A stretch of DNA of 5,208 bases from Chloroflexia bacterium (GTDB lineage: Bacteria; Chloroflexota; Chloroflexia; Thermomicrobiales; UBA6265): contig JACCYK010000430.1 of NCBI GenBank assembly GCA_013696525.1, forward strand, positions 1 to 5,208, given 5' to 3'. Under the pieces are notes generated by a model, which made no database searches, was not told where the DNA came from, and worked only from the letters and a program-made list of their open reading frames with translations. This document shows, in pieces, positions 4,949 through 5,208 of the stretch; position 1 is the stretch's first letter; each line of letters opens with the position of its first letter. A program made the translations under genes and the position numbers.

Positions 4949-5208
4949 GTGACCGAGGTGACGATTCCCCGCCGGCCGCTCGGCCGCACCGGGGTCGAGG
5001 TGTCGATGTTGTGCTTGGGCGGCTTTCACCTCGGCGTGCCGCCGGCGGCGGAAGCGACCCGGATCATCCACACCGCGATTGACGCCGGGATCGACTTTCT
5101 CGACAACGCCTGGGAATACAACGACGGCGAGTCGGAACGACGGGTAGGCGACGCGCTCGCCCACGACGGCTACCGCGATCGCGTCTTCTTGATGACCAAG
5201 AACTGCGC
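4949..5208 (+). CDS. Aldo/keto reductase, N-terminal part (3' truncated by window edge)
   Basis: The frame is open from the GTG at 4949 to the right edge, giving 86 residues plus two bases. It is the N-terminal quarter to third of an aldo/keto reductase, an NAD(P)H-dependent TIM-barrel oxidoreductase acting on carbonyl compounds in the cytosol. It begins with the typical RRPLGRTGVEVSMLCLGGFHLG (residues 8-29). It then shows IHTAIDAGIDFLDNAWEYNDGESERRVGDAL (40-70), which carries catalytic Asp52 and Tyr57, and RDRVFLMTKN (76-85) with catalytic Lys84. The fourth catalytic residue (His) would lie beyond the window. The FLDNAWEYNDG variant of the usual FDTAxxYG motif suggests the subgroup commonly annotated as 'predicted oxidoreductase'; substrate unknown. 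It is divergent from the RidA-like gene with a 107-bp shared control region. Confidence 0.93.
   Translation, partial: MTEVTIPRRPLGRTGVEVSMLCLGGFHLGVPPAAEATRIIHTAIDAGIDFLDNAWEYNDGESERRVGDALAHDGYRDRVFLMTKNC

Overview
The window is GC-rich bacterial chromosomal DNA with dense coding and third codon positions rich in G/C. A sensor kinase with an N-terminal multi-pass 'Sensor' region (PF13796-like), its LuxR-type regulator, a small acetamidase/formamidase and a RidA-like protein all fit an environmental high-GC bacterium. Chloroflexota of the Thermomicrobia/Sphaerobacter kind or Actinomycetota are my best guesses. This is an impression from protein style, not a phylogenetic result. There are no rRNA or tRNA genes, IS elements, CRISPR arrays or phage genes.

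Layout. (1) At 1-414 (+) is the C-terminal end of a UDP-glucose/GDP-mannose dehydrogenase family protein, cut by the left edge. (2) A minus-strand block covers 3299 down to 345: a membrane histidine kinase, a NarL/LuxR-type response regulator whose start overlaps the kinase's end by 13 bp, and 67 bp further on a 314-residue protein I do not recognise. The last gene runs 70 bp into the 3' end of the dehydrogenase, tail to tail. (3) A 229-bp divergent intergenic region (3300-3528) carries two strong inverted repeats. (4) At 3529-4443 (+) is an acetamidase/formamidase family protein. (5) At 4841-4440 (-) is a RidA/YjgF-family protein, convergent with the amidase; the two stop codons interlock in one CTAG. 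(6) A 107-bp divergent intergenic region (4842-4948) carries a 10-bp palindrome. (7) From 4949 (+) to the right edge is the N-terminal part of an aldo/keto reductase.

How the genes may work together. Kinase and regulator are a cognate two-component pair, with the kinase sensing at or in the membrane and the regulator binding DNA. The unknown third gene is probably co-transcribed and may be an output or accessory of the pair. The amidase, RidA-like protein and aldo/keto reductase look like small-molecule catabolic or detoxification enzymes. Both divergent intergenic regions around them contain the same 8-bp palindrome TTGCGCAA next to TTGTGC, which hints at a shared regulator but is unproven. 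Nothing here amounts to a clearly new biological system. The points most worth a second look are the unknown kinase-linked gene, the overlapping dehydrogenase tail, the RidA homologue lacking the catalytic arginine, and the repeated palindrome.
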